Of a stretch of 64,000 bases of DNA, positions 17,070-26,457 are shown in pieces. The first letter of the stretch is position 1. Each line of letters opens with the position of its first letter. The DNA is taken from the NCBI RefSeq assembly GCF_040833985.1, contig NZ_CP162139.1:2938501-3002500 (forward strand). Reading direction: 5' to 3'. The position numbers were made by a program, and so were the translations under genes. Source of the DNA: Leptospira sp. WS4.C2 (lineage in GTDB: Bacteria > Spirochaetota > Leptospiria > Leptospirales > Leptospiraceae). The notes under the pieces are model-generated. The model saw nothing but the letters and a program-made list of their open reading frames with translations. It had not been told where the DNA came from and did no database searches.

Positions 17070-18014
17070 CTATTTCTGTTTTTTTGGTTTTCTTTTAAGG
17101 ATTTTTAACATCGCTTCTTCTCCTTTTTTTGCACCAAGGAGAACGGTTTTATATAATTTTGTACGAATGGTTGTGGTGAGTTTGACTGGTAGTGGTCCAT
17201 CAGGAGCTACAGTGATGATCTTTACTCCACGTGGTGGTTTCACTGCAATCTCTCTTGCTGCATTGAAATGAAAGTGGTGGAGTTTTCGCATAAGTCTTCG
17301 GATGGATCTATGTTTAGGAAAAGCAAGTAAACTTGTGAGTCGAGTTAGGGGACCTGAAATATGACGGATCGGCGAATTCATAATCACAACAATCTCTTTG
17401 TAACCAGCTTCTATAATATCTTGAATCGGTAGTGGATTTAAAATGGCCGCGTCAGAATACAATTTACCATTTAACCAATGTTTACCGCGAGTGGCAATGG
17501 GGAGAGAAGTCGCGGCTTTCAATAAATCAAAAATATTCGCCGAAGTGGCTTTGATGTACTCAATGGAATGGGTGTGTAAGTTACTCACAGCTATTGCAAA
17601 ATGAGGAACATTCTTCCTGTCCAAAGTTTCCGATTCCAATCGAACTTTCTTTCGAATAATAAAATCAATTAAGTATTCTTGGTTGAGTAGAGTTTTGCCC
17701 TGAAAGGGATGGAAAAAGGAGATGAGTTTTCTTCCTGACAAATCTCTATACCAAACCGCCAGTGCTTTTTCACTTTTCACTGGCTCTTCTTTTGGCATTG
17801 ATACATAATAAGCGGCTGCACAAGCACCAGAAGACACACCCACCACCAAATCAAAGTAATTTGGTCTTAGGAAACGATTCCAAGCATACAAAACACCGCC
17901 AGAAAATGCACCTTTCATTCCTCCCCCTTCCACAAGGAGTGCCCTTTTAGAGCCTTTGGCCTTTGGAAGTTTGGGATGGTTAGGAGATTCACTAGAAGAT
18001 GGAGACTGCACCAT
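17070..18014 (-). CDS. Patatin-like phospholipase
   Basis: The 314-residue protein has the patatin fold signatures: oxyanion loop EGGGMKGAFSGG (about residues 29-40), nucleophile GVSSG (Ser61), and the catalytic Asp in SDAAILNPLPI. In the last the usual DGG/DGA is DAA. The family deacylates phospholipids in the cytoplasm or when secreted; no signal peptide is seen here. ATG 18014 is preferred, with GGAAG about 10 bases upstream. A TTG at 18032 could add six residues. The C-terminus is Lys-rich (RKPKKQK). It is convergent with the propeller gene. Confidence 0.85.
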   Translation of the reverse strand: MVQSPSSSESPNHPKLPKAKGSKRALLVEGGGMKGAFSGGVLYAWNRFLRPNYFDLVVGVSSGACAAAYYVSMPKEEPVKSEKALAVWYRDLSGRKLISFFHPFQGKTLLNQEYLIDFIIRKKVRLESETLDRKNVPHFAIAVSNLHTHSIEYIKATSANIFDLLKAATSLPIATRGKHWLNGKLYSDAAILNPLPIQDIIEAGYKEIVVIMNSPIRHISGPLTRLTSLLAFPKHRSIRRLMRKLHHFHFNAAREIAVKPPRGVKIITVAPDGPLPVKLTTTIRTKLYKTVLLGAKKGEEAMLKILKRKPKKQK

Positions 18015-18192
18015 ATTGTCAGAGTCTTCCAACCTAGTTTCGGTTGCAAAAAACTATTCAATCTTATGGTTGGAATTCTCTCCTTAGGGGAATCTACAAA
18101 GAAAGTTCCTCACTTAGCAGGTATTTTTAACTTTTGTAAAAAATTTCATGATCATACAATAAATTTCACTACGTACGCAATTGAATATTAGT

Positions 18193-18753
18193 ATGTTAGG
18201 AATCAAAATATTGGAGGTAGATGTCAATGGGATCCTTGTCAAAGGTTCCTTACAATTGAATGCAAAAGGTGCTTATCAATTGGATTTACTTTCCCCCTAT
18301 TCCGGTCCAATGTTTACCTTTTCTTTTCCTAAGATTTATCACGCACTTTGGGAGGGACATAGATCCGAAATCGAAGGATATGCGACAAGCCACCTCCGGA
18401 CTCTTTTCCATAAATGTGAAAACATAAAAAGGGAAGTCCCTAAGTTTGAAAGAGAACTAAAAGAGTTTTGGTTGGAAATGGAGACAATCCCCGTACTATC
18501 CCCATTAGAATGGAATGAAAAATGTATGTTTCTAAAAAAGGCCTTACAAGAAGGTTATATGGATTCAGACACATACGAAAAAACTGTAAACGATCTAACT
18601 ATCGTAATGGAAAAAAGATATTTCGAAAGAGAGAAACGTTGTGAAGCGTTTTTACTTCAGTACCTTCCCGAGTATTCACACTTACAGAATCATTTTTCAT
18701 GGATTCGTTTTTGTTATGAATTAACTGAAAAAAAACACCTACTCTTACTTTAA
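18193..18753 (+). CDS. Hypothetical protein (about 186 aa)
   Basis: A soluble helical protein starting at ATG 18193 (a TTG at 18181 could add four residues). It has no recognisable motif, signal peptide or membrane segment. The N-terminal third is strand-rich (GIKILEVDVNGILVKG, SPYSGPMFTFSFP) and the rest is charged helix. Neither possible start has a clear ribosome site. It lies just upstream of the DUF1577/PilZ-type gene but is separated from it by a leader with strong inverted repeats. Confidence 0.55.
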   Translation: MLGIKILEVDVNGILVKGSLQLNAKGAYQLDLLSPYSGPMFTFSFPKIYHALWEGHRSEIEGYATSHLRTLFHKCENIKREVPKFERELKEFWLEMETIPVLSPLEWNEKCMFLKKALQEGYMDSDTYEKTVNDLTIVMEKRYFEREKRCEAFLLQYLPEYSHLQNHFSWIRFCYELTEKKHLLLL

Positions 18754-18774
18754 ATTTTCGTTTTTCTTGCCAAA

Positions 18775-18826
18775 GAGACGGTATTAGCTTTACTTTCCAT
18801 TAGAAACGGAAATTTATTTCCGTCTC
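18775..18826 (+). promoter_or_regulatory. Leader with mutually exclusive inverted repeats before the PilZ gene
   Basis: ACGGAAAT-TT-ATTTCCGT at 18806-18823 is a perfect 18-base palindrome. A second repeat, GAGACGG (18775-18781) with CCGTCTC (18820-18826), uses the same right-hand bases, so the two pairings cannot form together. There is no T-tract. It may be an operator, or a leader RNA switching between two folds, 26 bases before the next start. Function is inference. Confidence 0.45.
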
Positions 18827-18851
18827 ATAAAATGGAACTCGGAAATTAGCT

Positions 18852-19985
18852 ATGCGACCAATGGATCAAATCACAGGAAAAGAACAGAAACATCATGTGA
18901 TACTACACTATCTTATGAATCAAGAAATGAAGGCGAATTGGAATGGACAAATCCAAACCATGACCGTCACACAGGAATTACCTGGTGGAGAAGAAATCGT
19001 TGTCGATTGGTCCGAAGTTTGGCCGATTGGACCTGGTTCTACTTTCATTCTTTCCAAACTTTTGGCTCGGTATTTAGAACTTCATTGTTCCTTTATAAAA
19101 CAAATTTCGCCTACAAAAATCCAACTCCATGTTGATAAAGTTCTCATTGCTAAAAAAGAAAGATTAAATCCTCGTTTTTCCATTACGGAAGAAGGTCTTG
19201 TCAACGTTACAAACATTGTAAGCTCCAAAACTATCATTGAAGCCAATATGTTTAATATCCCTACCCTCGTCCGAGTCAACTTCGAAGACTACCGCAAACG
19301 AATGATGGCAAGGTCTGGTGAAGCAGGCACGATGGATATTTTTAAATCAGGAATGGAACGCAAGTTTGACGTGGTTAAGTCTTCTCAAAAAATTCTTTTT
19401 ATCAAAGATGCAACCAATGCAGATAGTTATCGTTTGGACGAAGAAGGGTTTATCAACTATGAAGATGAAATCGAAGATCAAGTTGATAAAATTGCATTAG
19501 CTGCCAAAGACAAAAAAATAAAATCAGAACTCATTCTTCCCATCCTTTATACAAACGAACTAGAAGAAATCATACCAATTGGATATTACTGGTTACAAAC
19601 CAAAGACAATGTGATTACCAAAGAAGATTTGGATTTTTATCATAAACAAATTTCTGAAATGATCGAAAGAATTAAAGATGCTAACTTGATGACAACGGTA
19701 GAAAAATTTCCTGTTCTGGATTTGTCTGCCACTGGACTCAAACTTAGAGTGGGTAATAGCAGTTTGGTGGAAACACTTCCCAAACAAAAAGGAATTTTAT
19801 TAGAACTAGTTTTTAAACTACAAACTCCTTTCCGCTTTTTTGGCAAAATTGCTTGGGCAAAAAAGGAAGAATCTGGTGATTTACTTGTAGGAGTTGAGTT
19901 TTCTGGTAAACGAACCTATGCCGAAAAGGTTCGTTTTGAAGAAAATATTGAGATCATCAAAAATAACGGAAAATCCGCAGCCTAA
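18852..19985 (+). CDS. DUF1577-type Leptospira protein with C-terminal PilZ-like domain
   Basis: The 377-residue protein resembles the Leptospira DUF1577 family. The N-terminal 250 residues are soluble mixed alpha/beta with no catalytic motif. The C-terminal 100 residues look like a PilZ barrel: LDLSATGLKL (D-x-S-x-x-G), then FRFFGKIAWAKKEESGDLLVGVEFSG. The N-terminal RxxxR of classical c-di-GMP-binding PilZ domains is not obvious, so ligand binding is uncertain. It is probably a cytoplasmic signalling protein. The gene is preceded by the inverted-repeat leader at 18775-18826 and stops 3 bases before a convergent gene. Confidence 0.7.
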   Translation: MRPMDQITGKEQKHHVILHYLMNQEMKANWNGQIQTMTVTQELPGGEEIVVDWSEVWPIGPGSTFILSKLLARYLELHCSFIKQISPTKIQLHVDKVLIAKKERLNPRFSITEEGLVNVTNIVSSKTIIEANMFNIPTLVRVNFEDYRKRMMARSGEAGTMDIFKSGMERKFDVVKSSQKILFIKDATNADSYRLDEEGFINYEDEIEDQVDKIALAAKDKKIKSELILPILYTNELEEIIPIGYYWLQTKDNVITKEDLDFYHKQISEMIERIKDANLMTTVEKFPVLDLSATGLKLRVGNSSLVETLPKQKGILLELVFKLQTPFRFFGKIAWAKKEESGDLLVGVEFSGKRTYAEKVRFEENIEIIKNNGKSAA

Positions 19986-19988
19986 TGG

Positions 19989-20303
19989 CTAGCGGGTTTC
20001 CAGTTTGATTGTCTTTGTAATTTTCGGAATTTCATAAGCACAGATATAATATAACATCTTTAAGTCAATGTAGTCATAGGCCCGAGCCAAATCCTTTTGC
20101 CAAAAACTATCAATTTTATCCCAAGGTAAGTTTGGGTATTTTTGTTTTTCTGACTGCGGAATCTTTAATGATTCTGTCTGAATATAACGAAGCATTTCCT
20201 CCGCAAAAAAACTATCGTGATCCCCTTCTTTGAATTCTTGGATTTGGTTTCTAAAAAGGAAGGACTCAAGTTCCCGACAGTAGAAAATAAACTCATGAAA
20301 CAT
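19989..20303 (-). CDS. Degenerate HEPN (DUF86/HepT-like) protein
   Basis: The 104-residue helical protein aligns by eye with the DUF86/HepT family. The block NLPWDKIDSFWQKDLARAYDYIDLKMLYYI corresponds to the family block PWREIxGMRNxLxHDYFxVDLxIVWxx. The two residues that define the HEPN nuclease motif (Arg-x4-6-His) are missing: the Arg position reads Trp or Gln and the His position reads Ala. If the alignment is right it is a dead HEPN protein. No MNT nucleotidyltransferase partner is adjacent. It is convergent with the PilZ-type gene. The call rests on pattern recognition only. Confidence 0.5.
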   Translation of the reverse strand: MFHEFIFYCRELESFLFRNQIQEFKEGDHDSFFAEEMLRYIQTESLKIPQSEKQKYPNLPWDKIDSFWQKDLARAYDYIDLKMLYYICAYEIPKITKTIKLETR

Positions 20304-20387
20304 TTGGTTACTCTAAAATAGGATTCGGTTTGGAACAGTTTTTTTCATTGGCAAAGAAATCCAAATCCCAGATGCTTTCACTACAGT

Positions 20388-20777
20388 ATGAAGATCCTTA
20401 CCCAAGCCGTCTTATTTTTCCTTTTTGTTTTGGTATTCCCCATCCAATCAGCAGAAAAGGACTTCCAAATCATCGATCTCGTTGTGGGAAAAGGGGAAGA
20501 AGCTTTTTCCGGTTCCTACGTAACTGTACACTATGTAGGCAAACTTCCCAATGGTACTAAGTTCGATAGTTCACGCGACCGCAACCGCCCTTTCGAATTT
20601 AATTTGGGCGCTGGAGAAGTAGTGAAGGGTTGGGACAAAGGCATCAAAGGGATGCGTGTAGGTGGAAAACGCAAACTCATCATCCCACCGGAACTTGGAT
20701 ACGGCAGTAAAAAAGTAGGAAACATACCTCCAGACTCCACTCTCATTTTTGAAGTAGAACTTTTAAAAATTTATTAA
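20388..20777 (+). CDS. FKBP-type peptidyl-prolyl isomerase, secreted
   Basis: The 129-residue protein has a signal peptide (about residues 1-22, ending QSA) and one complete FKBP domain: VTVHYVGKLPNGTKFDSS, PFEFNLGAGEVVKGWDKG, MRVGGKRKLIIPPELGYG and the closing strand STLIFEVELL. FKBPs isomerise X-Pro bonds; here the signal places it in the periplasm as a folding helper. It faces away from the HEPN-like gene. Confidence 0.9.
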   Translation: MKILTQAVLFFLFVLVFPIQSAEKDFQIIDLVVGKGEEAFSGSYVTVHYVGKLPNGTKFDSSRDRNRPFEFNLGAGEVVKGWDKGIKGMRVGGKRKLIIPPELGYGSKKVGNIPPDSTLIFEVELLKIY

Positions 20778-20838
20778 AAACGGTTAGGGCTTCTCCGCAA
20801 AATAGGGGGGTTTAGGGTTCTCCCTTGTCTTGAATTCA

Positions 20839-20866
20839 TTGACATAGGCGAGAATGATTCTAAGTT
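20839..20866 (+). promoter_or_regulatory. Candidate sigma-70 promoter of the YHYH lipoprotein gene
   Basis: A TTGACA box (20839-20844), a 16-base spacer and a weak -10 TAAGTT (20861-20866) precede the ATG at 20876. The -10 ends 9 bases before the ATG, so a transcript from here would be leaderless or nearly so. No ribosome site is visible between them. Confidence 0.4.
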
Positions 20867-20875
20867 GCTAGGACT

Positions 20876-21775
20876 ATGGAATTATTAAAATTTCGAACGG
20901 CTGTCCTACTCCTTGTTTTTGGTATTTCACTTACCCAATGCAAAACCAAATCAGATTCTGATGAAGAAACCTTACTTTTGTTAGCGGCCGCTGCTTCCCG
21001 CGTTTGTGCCAATACCTCCTTTACCGGAACCACGGTTGTTAACTCCACTGCCACATTGGATACCAATACAGATTGTATTACTGGAATGACTTCTTCTATG
21101 TCTGCCGACTTACCGGCTTGGATTCGAAACAACTTTAAATGTGCCGTGGGTTCTGTTTCCGGTTCCAACTACGTATTCCGATCACAAAATGTACCCAATA
21201 ACAAAAGTTTTTATTTCGGAACCTCTTCTCCGATGTATGAGGCATTAGCAAGTGGACAAAAATCTGCAGGAAACAACCAAATTTCATCGCAGTGTTTGGT
21301 TTACACCATTCCTAGTGCTCCTACAGAAAAGACCGGAACCAAAGTGGGAACCCAAAGTGGGTATGCTTCTGTAGGGATCACCGTAAATGGACTCGCTATC
21401 TTTAACAACGCGGCTGCTCCTGGGGACACACTCGCAACGGAAGTTCTCACCTTTGATAAGTTCAACGGTCACCCACAAAATTCCGGTGTCTACCACCACC
21501 ACTCCCAACCATTGAATGTAACGAATGACAACTCCAATTTGATTGGTGTATTGTTAGATGGATTTCCTGTGTATGGCTTGAAATGCGATAATGGCACAAC
21601 TGATCCTGGAAATGATACTACCCCTACCTTAGATTCCAACCATGGCCATACAGCCGCTACAGTTCTTTTCCCAAGTGGAATCTATCACTACCATTATGCA
21701 TACGATTCTACAGCGACAACAAACACACTTATTGGCTCCTCTTTCCATGGAACTCCGGGGACAGTCTCCAATTAA
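20876..21775 (+). CDS. YHYH-domain lipoprotein
   Basis: The 299-residue protein has a lipoprotein signal (lipobox SLTQC, Cys about residue 22) and a Ser/Asp linker. A YHYH domain follows, marked by the histidine clusters GVYHHHSQP and GIYHYHYAY and by LLDGFPVYG. The YHYH family is secreted and of unknown function; the His clusters suggest metal binding, which is inference. A MORN-repeat lipoprotein gene follows, either just after or overlapping its 3' end. Confidence 0.8.
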   Translation: MELLKFRTAVLLLVFGISLTQCKTKSDSDEETLLLLAAAASRVCANTSFTGTTVVNSTATLDTNTDCITGMTSSMSADLPAWIRNNFKCAVGSVSGSNYVFRSQNVPNNKSFYFGTSSPMYEALASGQKSAGNNQISSQCLVYTIPSAPTEKTGTKVGTQSGYASVGITVNGLAIFNNAAAPGDTLATEVLTFDKFNGHPQNSGVYHHHSQPLNVTNDNSNLIGVLLDGFPVYGLKCDNGTTDPGNDTTPTLDSNHGHTAATVLFPSGIYHYHYAYDSTATTNTLIGSSFHGTPGTVSN

Positions 21776-21788
21776 ATTCAAACTGCAA

Positions 21789-22346
21789 GTGAGAGAGGTA
21801 ATCCTCTCTCTTTTTTTCTCAATCACTCTTGTCTCCTGCTCTCCCCTTCGGGTGGAAGCCGGAGACCCTGGTCTTTCCGAAGATCCCAACCATTTCCTTC
21901 TCTACCAAGGAAAACCATTGAGCGGAATTTTTGTTCAAACCAATCCCACCCTTCTAGAAATCTATGAAACAGAATACTACAAGGGAGTTCCTCACGGTCG
22001 TTATACGGCAAAAAAAGAAAACGGAACCCTTCTTGATGAACGAAATATTCGTTATGGGCAAAAACACGGAAAACAAATCAGTTACTTTGAAAATGGAAAG
22101 ATAAAACAAAAATCAGAATTTGATAATGGCAAACCCATTGGGGAATTTATTGATTACTTTGACAATGGACAAATGGCCACCTATCAAACATTTTATGACA
22201 CAGGAAATCCCAAGATTTCTAAAAAATGGAACCGCCGAGGACAAATTTATTTAAACCATGTATTTACTCCTTCTGGCGAAAGTTTTGGCCGTCCAGGTAG
22301 CAAACTTTGTGAACCCATCCCCGAGAAGAGTACAAATTCCAAATGA
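21789..22346 (+). CDS. MORN-2-repeat lipoprotein (YwqK-like)
   Basis: From GTG 21789 the product is 185 residues with a short lipoprotein signal (REVILSLFFSITLVSC, Cys about residue 16). Tandem MORN-2-like repeats follow (YYKGVPHGRY, YFENGKIKQKSEFDNGKPIGEFIDYFDNGQ, FYDTGNPKISKKW). An ATG at 21747 would give a longer leader and overlap the YHYH gene by 29 bases; neither start has a clear ribosome site. MORN-2 proteins are sometimes labelled antitoxin YwqK-like, but the lipoprotein signal points to an envelope role. It is coupled to the SCO gene by an ATGA overlap. Confidence 0.7.
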   Translation: MREVILSLFFSITLVSCSPLRVEAGDPGLSEDPNHFLLYQGKPLSGIFVQTNPTLLEIYETEYYKGVPHGRYTAKKENGTLLDERNIRYGQKHGKQISYFENGKIKQKSEFDNGKPIGEFIDYFDNGQMATYQTFYDTGNPKISKKWNRRGQIYLNHVFTPSGESFGRPGSKLCEPIPEKSTNSK

Positions 22347-23077
22347 ATGGATTGGTTTTGTTCCGAAATTTAAACAAAAAGACCGATTTCAAAAGAATCC
22401 AATTTCTATTGCCAGATAGTCTGCGTTTTTTTTCCATCCTTCTCATTCTCGTATGTTTCTGTTTGGTGGGAATTCAATGCCAACCTTCAGCTACAGAACC
22501 AAATCCCTTAGAGCTACCCTATTTTTCAGGAAAGGATTTTGATCCGGTTTGGACAAACACCCCCCAGGCCAACGGGAATCTCAAACATGTACCAGACTCT
22601 CTAAACCTAACCCAACATTCAGGAAAACAAGTATTACCCAAGGACTGGGCACCAAAAGAAAGTTTGGTGGTATTCTTTTATGCAACTTGTCGCGGGATTT
22701 GTCCACTCATCACAAGAAATATTTTACAAATCCAACCACAACTGGGAGAGTTTCCTGACTTACGGATTCATTCCCTTTCCATCAATGCAAAAGAAGATAC
22801 CGTCCCAGTTTTGCAGTCTTATATGAAAACCTACAAAATCCAAAACCCGAATTGGAATTTTTATACCGGACAACAATCCCAAATAGAAACATTTGCCAAA
22901 GAAACTTGTGGAGCCGAGATGGAAGGGTATTCCATCGAACGTGGAAAGTATGAATTTGTTCATACAGAAAATATTTTTTTATTTGATAAAGATCGTTATT
23001 TGCGAGGAATCTACCGTGCCAAAGGCACGGGCGATATACAAAGGTTAGTGGAAGATTTACGAAAGTTAAGAAATTGA
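22343..23077 (+). CDS. SCO1/SenC family copper-chaperone-like lipoprotein
   Basis: The 244-residue protein has an N-terminal hydrophobic segment ending in a lipobox (VGIQC, Cys46) and a thioredoxin-like SCO domain. The Cu ligands are present: Cys116 and Cys120 (CRGIC) and His207 (FVHTEN). SCO proteins deliver copper to the CuA centre of cytochrome c oxidase or act as thiol reductants in the periplasm. The 45-residue leader before the Cys is long for a lipoprotein. The ATG overlaps the upstream stop (ATGA), so it is translationally coupled to the MORN lipoprotein. Confidence 0.85.
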   Translation: MNGLVLFRNLNKKTDFKRIQFLLPDSLRFFSILLILVCFCLVGIQCQPSATEPNPLELPYFSGKDFDPVWTNTPQANGNLKHVPDSLNLTQHSGKQVLPKDWAPKESLVVFFYATCRGICPLITRNILQIQPQLGEFPDLRIHSLSINAKEDTVPVLQSYMKTYKIQNPNWNFYTGQQSQIETFAKETCGAEMEGYSIERGKYEFVHTENIFLFDKDRYLRGIYRAKGTGDIQRLVEDLRKLRN

Positions 23078-23136
23078 AATATTTAGGTCATAAATATTTC
23101 CACCGCAGAAATTGTTTTAGATTTTAGCTCAAAACT

Positions 23137-23898
23137 TTAGTTTTTGATTTTATAACCTGTTCGAAAGATAAGCCAAGTCACAGTCAAACAAGCGGTCAAA
23201 AACACAAGGATCATCGAAATACTCACAGATAATGCCACATCGGACCTTTCAAAAAAACTATAACGAAACCCGCTGACCAAATACAAAACTGGGTTAAACA
23301 TACTCAATTTTTGCCAGAAGGGAGGTAACATTTGAATGGAATAAAAACTTCCTCCCAAAAATACAAGAGGAGTAATCACAAGCATAGGAATCATTTGGAG
23401 TTTTTCAAAACTATCCGCCCAAATTCCAATCACAAACCCAAACAAACTAAAACTAATGCAGGTTAATACTAAGAAAAAAACCATGAGGATGGGATGATCG
23501 ATTCGAATCGGAACAAAAAAAGATGCCGTGATGAGCATCAGCACTCCGAGCATGAGAGACTTAGTCGCAGCAGCTCCCACATACCCAATCACCACTTCCC
23601 ACATCGTCACAGGAGCCGAAAGGATTTCGTAAATGGTTCCGCTAAACTTTGGGAAGTAGATTCCAAAAGAAGCATTGGAGATACTCTCAGTCAAAAGTGA
23701 CAACATCACAAGACCGGGAACAATGAAACTTCCATAATGAATTCCATCGATTTCCTGAATCCGAGAACCAATGGCAGATCCAAATACAATAAAATACAAG
23801 GAAGTAGAAAGAACAGGAGAGGCAATACTTTGTAAAAGGGTTCGAAAGGTTCTAGCCATTTCAAATTGATAGATGGACTTAATTGCGTAAAAATTCAT
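23137..23898 (-). CDS. ABC-2 type transporter permease
   Basis: The 253-residue protein has six hydrophobic segments and the ABC-2 permease layout, with the conserved [39 protein letters not shown] region near the C-terminus. It forms the membrane channel of the exporter with the ATPase just upstream; their coding regions overlap by 4 bases (ATGA). The substrate is unknown. In family terms it resembles YadH/DrrB-type exporters. Confidence 0.88.
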   Translation of the reverse strand: MNFYAIKSIYQFEMARTFRTLLQSIASPVLSTSLYFIVFGSAIGSRIQEIDGIHYGSFIVPGLVMLSLLTESISNASFGIYFPKFSGTIYEILSAPVTMWEVVIGYVGAAATKSLMLGVLMLITASFFVPIRIDHPILMVFFLVLTCISFSLFGFVIGIWADSFEKLQMIPMLVITPLVFLGGSFYSIQMLPPFWQKLSMFNPVLYLVSGFRYSFFERSDVALSVSISMILVFLTACLTVTWLIFRTGYKIKN

Positions 23899-24821
23899 AC
23901 AGCCTCCTGTAACAACTGAACAAAGATTTCTTCTAAAGAACTTTGTTTTGTACTCAAATCGCTAAATTGGATTTTGAGTTTTTTCAAATCATCCAGAAGT
24001 TTGGTAATCAAACTACTGTCATCCGAACGGTCGTAGGTAAATACAAGGGCCGAATTCTGATCCACAAGCTCTAATTCGTACTTTGCGAGTGACTTTGGAA
24101 TTAGTTTTAGTGGTTTTTTAAGTTCAATGCGGAGCTGTTTGGTTCCGAGTTGTTTCATTAACCGGTCTTTGTTTTCGGTTAGGAAAATTTCTCCTTTTCG
24201 AATGACTGAAATCCGATCGGCAATGGATTCTGCTTCTTCGATGTAGTGAGTGGTAAGAATAATGGTAACGCCGTTTTTTCTAAGAGATTCGACAATCTTC
24301 CACATATCCTTACGTAATTCCACATCCACACCAGCACTCGGTTCATCTAAAAAGAGTATACTTGGTTCGTGTGACAAGGCTTTGGCGATGAGTACTCGAC
24401 GTTTCATTCCCCCTGACAAAGTCATAATCTTTTGGTCTTTTTTGTCCCAAAGGGAAAGGGATTTCAATACTTCTTCAATGTATTTTGGATTGGTTGGTTT
24501 TCCATAAAGCCCTCTTGTAAATGAAACACTGGCCCAAACGGTTTCAAAGGCATGGACACTGAGTTCCTGAGGCACAAGGCCAATGAAGGATCTAGTTTTT
24601 TTGAAATCTTTAATGATATCAAACCCACCAACATTCACCTCACCAGCGCTTGGTGATACAATCCCGCAGATCAAATTGATGAGGGTGGTTTTTCCTGCTC
24701 CATTGGGACCGAGGAGAGCGTGAATTTCGCCTTCCTTTACTTCCCAATTTATATCCTTTAGGGCTTGGAATCCATTGTCATACGACTTGGAAACTTGTTT
24801 TACGGTGAGGATCGATTTCAA
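23895..24821 (-). CDS. ABC transporter ATP-binding protein (ABC-2 exporter)
   Basis: This 308-residue protein has Walker [10 protein letters not shown], signature LSGGMKRR, Walker [13 protein letters not shown] and the H-loop [10 protein letters not shown], followed by a C-terminal extension of about 80 residues, as in CcmA/DrrA/YadG-type ATPases. It powers the permease at 23137. It overlaps both neighbours by 4 bases, giving one operon: ABC-F, then ATPase, then permease. Confidence 0.92.
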   Translation of the reverse strand: MKSILTVKQVSKSYDNGFQALKDINWEVKEGEIHALLGPNGAGKTTLINLICGIVSPSAGEVNVGGFDIIKDFKKTRSFIGLVPQELSVHAFETVWASVSFTRGLYGKPTNPKYIEEVLKSLSLWDKKDQKIMTLSGGMKRRVLIAKALSHEPSILFLDEPSAGVDVELRKDMWKIVESLRKNGVTIILTTHYIEEAESIADRISVIRKGEIFLTENKDRLMKQLGTKQLRIELKKPLKLIPKSLAKYELELVDQNSALVFTYDRSDDSSLITKLLDDLKKLKIQFSDLSTKQSSLEEIFVQLLQEAV

Positions 24822-26314
24822 ACGGTTTCATCCTTCCAGCCAATGTCTGTGAGGAAGTCGTCATAACCCCCGTCATAGACAAAAACTCGGTCATCATCGA
24901 ATACTATCAGTTTTGTGGCTACAGCGCGCAAGTGCATTTCGTTGTGTGTGACCATAATGACAGAACCATCAAAGTTATCGATGGCCTCAATGAGCGAGTC
25001 ACAAGACTGCATGTCCAAGTGGTTTGTGGGCTCATCCAGATACAACAAGTGGCATGGAGCGACCAATATTTTACCAAGTAAAACTCGGCTCTTTTCTCCC
25101 CCAGAGAGAACCTTGATTTTTTTTAAGGCAAGGTCTTCGGAAAACATAAGCCCACCGGCAATGTTACGAGCTTTCCCTTCCGAACAGTTCGGATCGGCAG
25201 TCATAATTTCCTGAACAACCGTATTACTTTCGTTCATGTTCAGTTTATTGGTTTGGCCAAAATATCCTTCCTTCAAAATCTGATGTTTTTTAACCTCACC
25301 AGTGACTGGACTTAGCTCTCCAGCGATTAACTTAAGCAAGGTGGACTTTCCTTTTCCGTTTTTCCCGATGATACAAATTCGATCTTCGGGACCAACGCTG
25401 ATAGAAAAGTTTTCAAATAAATAAGGAGAGGTTCCATTATAGGAAAAAGAAACTTCGTCCACACTTAACATCTGGCTTGCAGAGAAGGGAGCACTGTTGA
25501 AATAAAGTTCCATATCCTCAATATTCTCGAGTGCTTTCATTTCCCCTTGTTTCTCTAATCTTTTGACGCGGGACTGAGCACGGCTTGCAAAACTTGCTTT
25601 GGCTTTAAACTTCGCAATAAAGATCTCTTCTTGTTTGCGTTTTTTGGCTTCGTTTAGTCTCGTTTTTTCGTAGATCTCTTCTGCTTGGTTGATCTGTGTG
25701 TATAACTTTTCAGTATCCCCTTGCACCTTGATGGCTTTGGTTCTATGAATGGCAACTGTATGAGTCACAACACTGTCCATAAAACTTCTATCGTGAGTGA
25801 TAAGGATAATTTCACCTTCCCATTCTCGTAAAAATTCCTCTAACCAACGTATGGTGACAATATCCAAATAGTTGTTTGGTTCATCTAAAATAAGCATATC
25901 GGGAGCTGATACCAGGAGTTTGGCTAAGTTCATCCGAATTTGGTATCCACCGGAAAATTCCTCAGGACTTCGTTCCATGTCTTTTTCTGAAAATCCAAGA
26001 CCGAATAAAATTCGTTCTACCTTCCAAGTTTCATATTCGTCTCCTTCGGGAAGGCCGAGGGCACATTCTTCTAAAACTGTGGGTTTGGTAAAAACCAAAT
26101 GTTGTTCCAAATGTCCAATGCGATATCCTTTGGGGACGGTGATGTTTCCTGAGTCCGGTTCCGTTTTTCCTAAAATGATTTGGACGAGAGTTGATTTTCC
26201 ATGTCCATTGCGACCGACAAGACCCACTCGTTCGCCACGGTTTACGCTGAATTGTAAGTCATCGAATAAAACATTGCCGTTGAATTGTTTGTTTAAACCA
26301 GAGATTTTGATCAT
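24818..26314 (-). CDS. ABC-F family ATPase
   Basis: From ATG 26314 ([13 protein letters not shown]) the protein is 498 residues with two nucleotide-binding domains on one chain (Walker [10 protein letters not shown] and GKNGKGKST; Walker [13 protein letters not shown] and [12 protein letters not shown]). They are joined by a charged helical linker, and there are no membrane segments. ABC-F proteins act on the ribosome as translation factors or in antibiotic resistance, not transport. Upstream in-frame codons (to 26455) add no conserved sequence. It heads the operon with the exporter genes. Confidence 0.88.
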   Translation of the reverse strand: MIKISGLNKQFNGNVLFDDLQFSVNRGERVGLVGRNGHGKSTLVQIILGKTEPDSGNITVPKGYRIGHLEQHLVFTKPTVLEECALGLPEGDEYETWKVERILFGLGFSEKDMERSPEEFSGGYQIRMNLAKLLVSAPDMLILDEPNNYLDIVTIRWLEEFLREWEGEIILITHDRSFMDSVVTHTVAIHRTKAIKVQGDTEKLYTQINQAEEIYEKTRLNEAKKRKQEEIFIAKFKAKASFASRAQSRVKRLEKQGEMKALENIEDMELYFNSAPFSASQMLSVDEVSFSYNGTSPYLFENFSISVGPEDRICIIGKNGKGKSTLLKLIAGELSPVTGEVKKHQILKEGYFGQTNKLNMNESNTVVQEIMTADPNCSEGKARNIAGGLMFSEDLALKKIKVLSGGEKSRVLLGKILVAPCHLLYLDEPTNHLDMQSCDSLIEAIDNFDGSVIMVTHNEMHLRAVATKLIVFDDDRVFVYDGGYDDFLTDIGWKDETV

Positions 26315-26457
26315 ATAATTTCCGAAGGTTTCCCTTTTTCGTATAAAACCAGGATCGAAAAAGAAGCGGATACGACGAGTAGAATCGAAAAGAAATTGGC
26401 TCAGTTTTCTCACAGAAAGGTAAGATCCGGCGGACATAATGAGAGGGAAAACCACGA

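Noticed and set aside
21789..22346. MORN-2 lipoprotein as a toxin-antitoxin antitoxin
   Set aside because: The YwqK label comes from repeat similarity; this copy has a lipoprotein signal and is coupled to an SCO gene, with no toxin next to it.
23076..23100. GAAATATTTA-GGTCA-TAAATATTTC as a terminator
   Set aside because: The stem is perfect over 10 bp, but it is nearly all A/T and has no T-tract on either side; I regard it as a plain inverted repeat between convergent genes.
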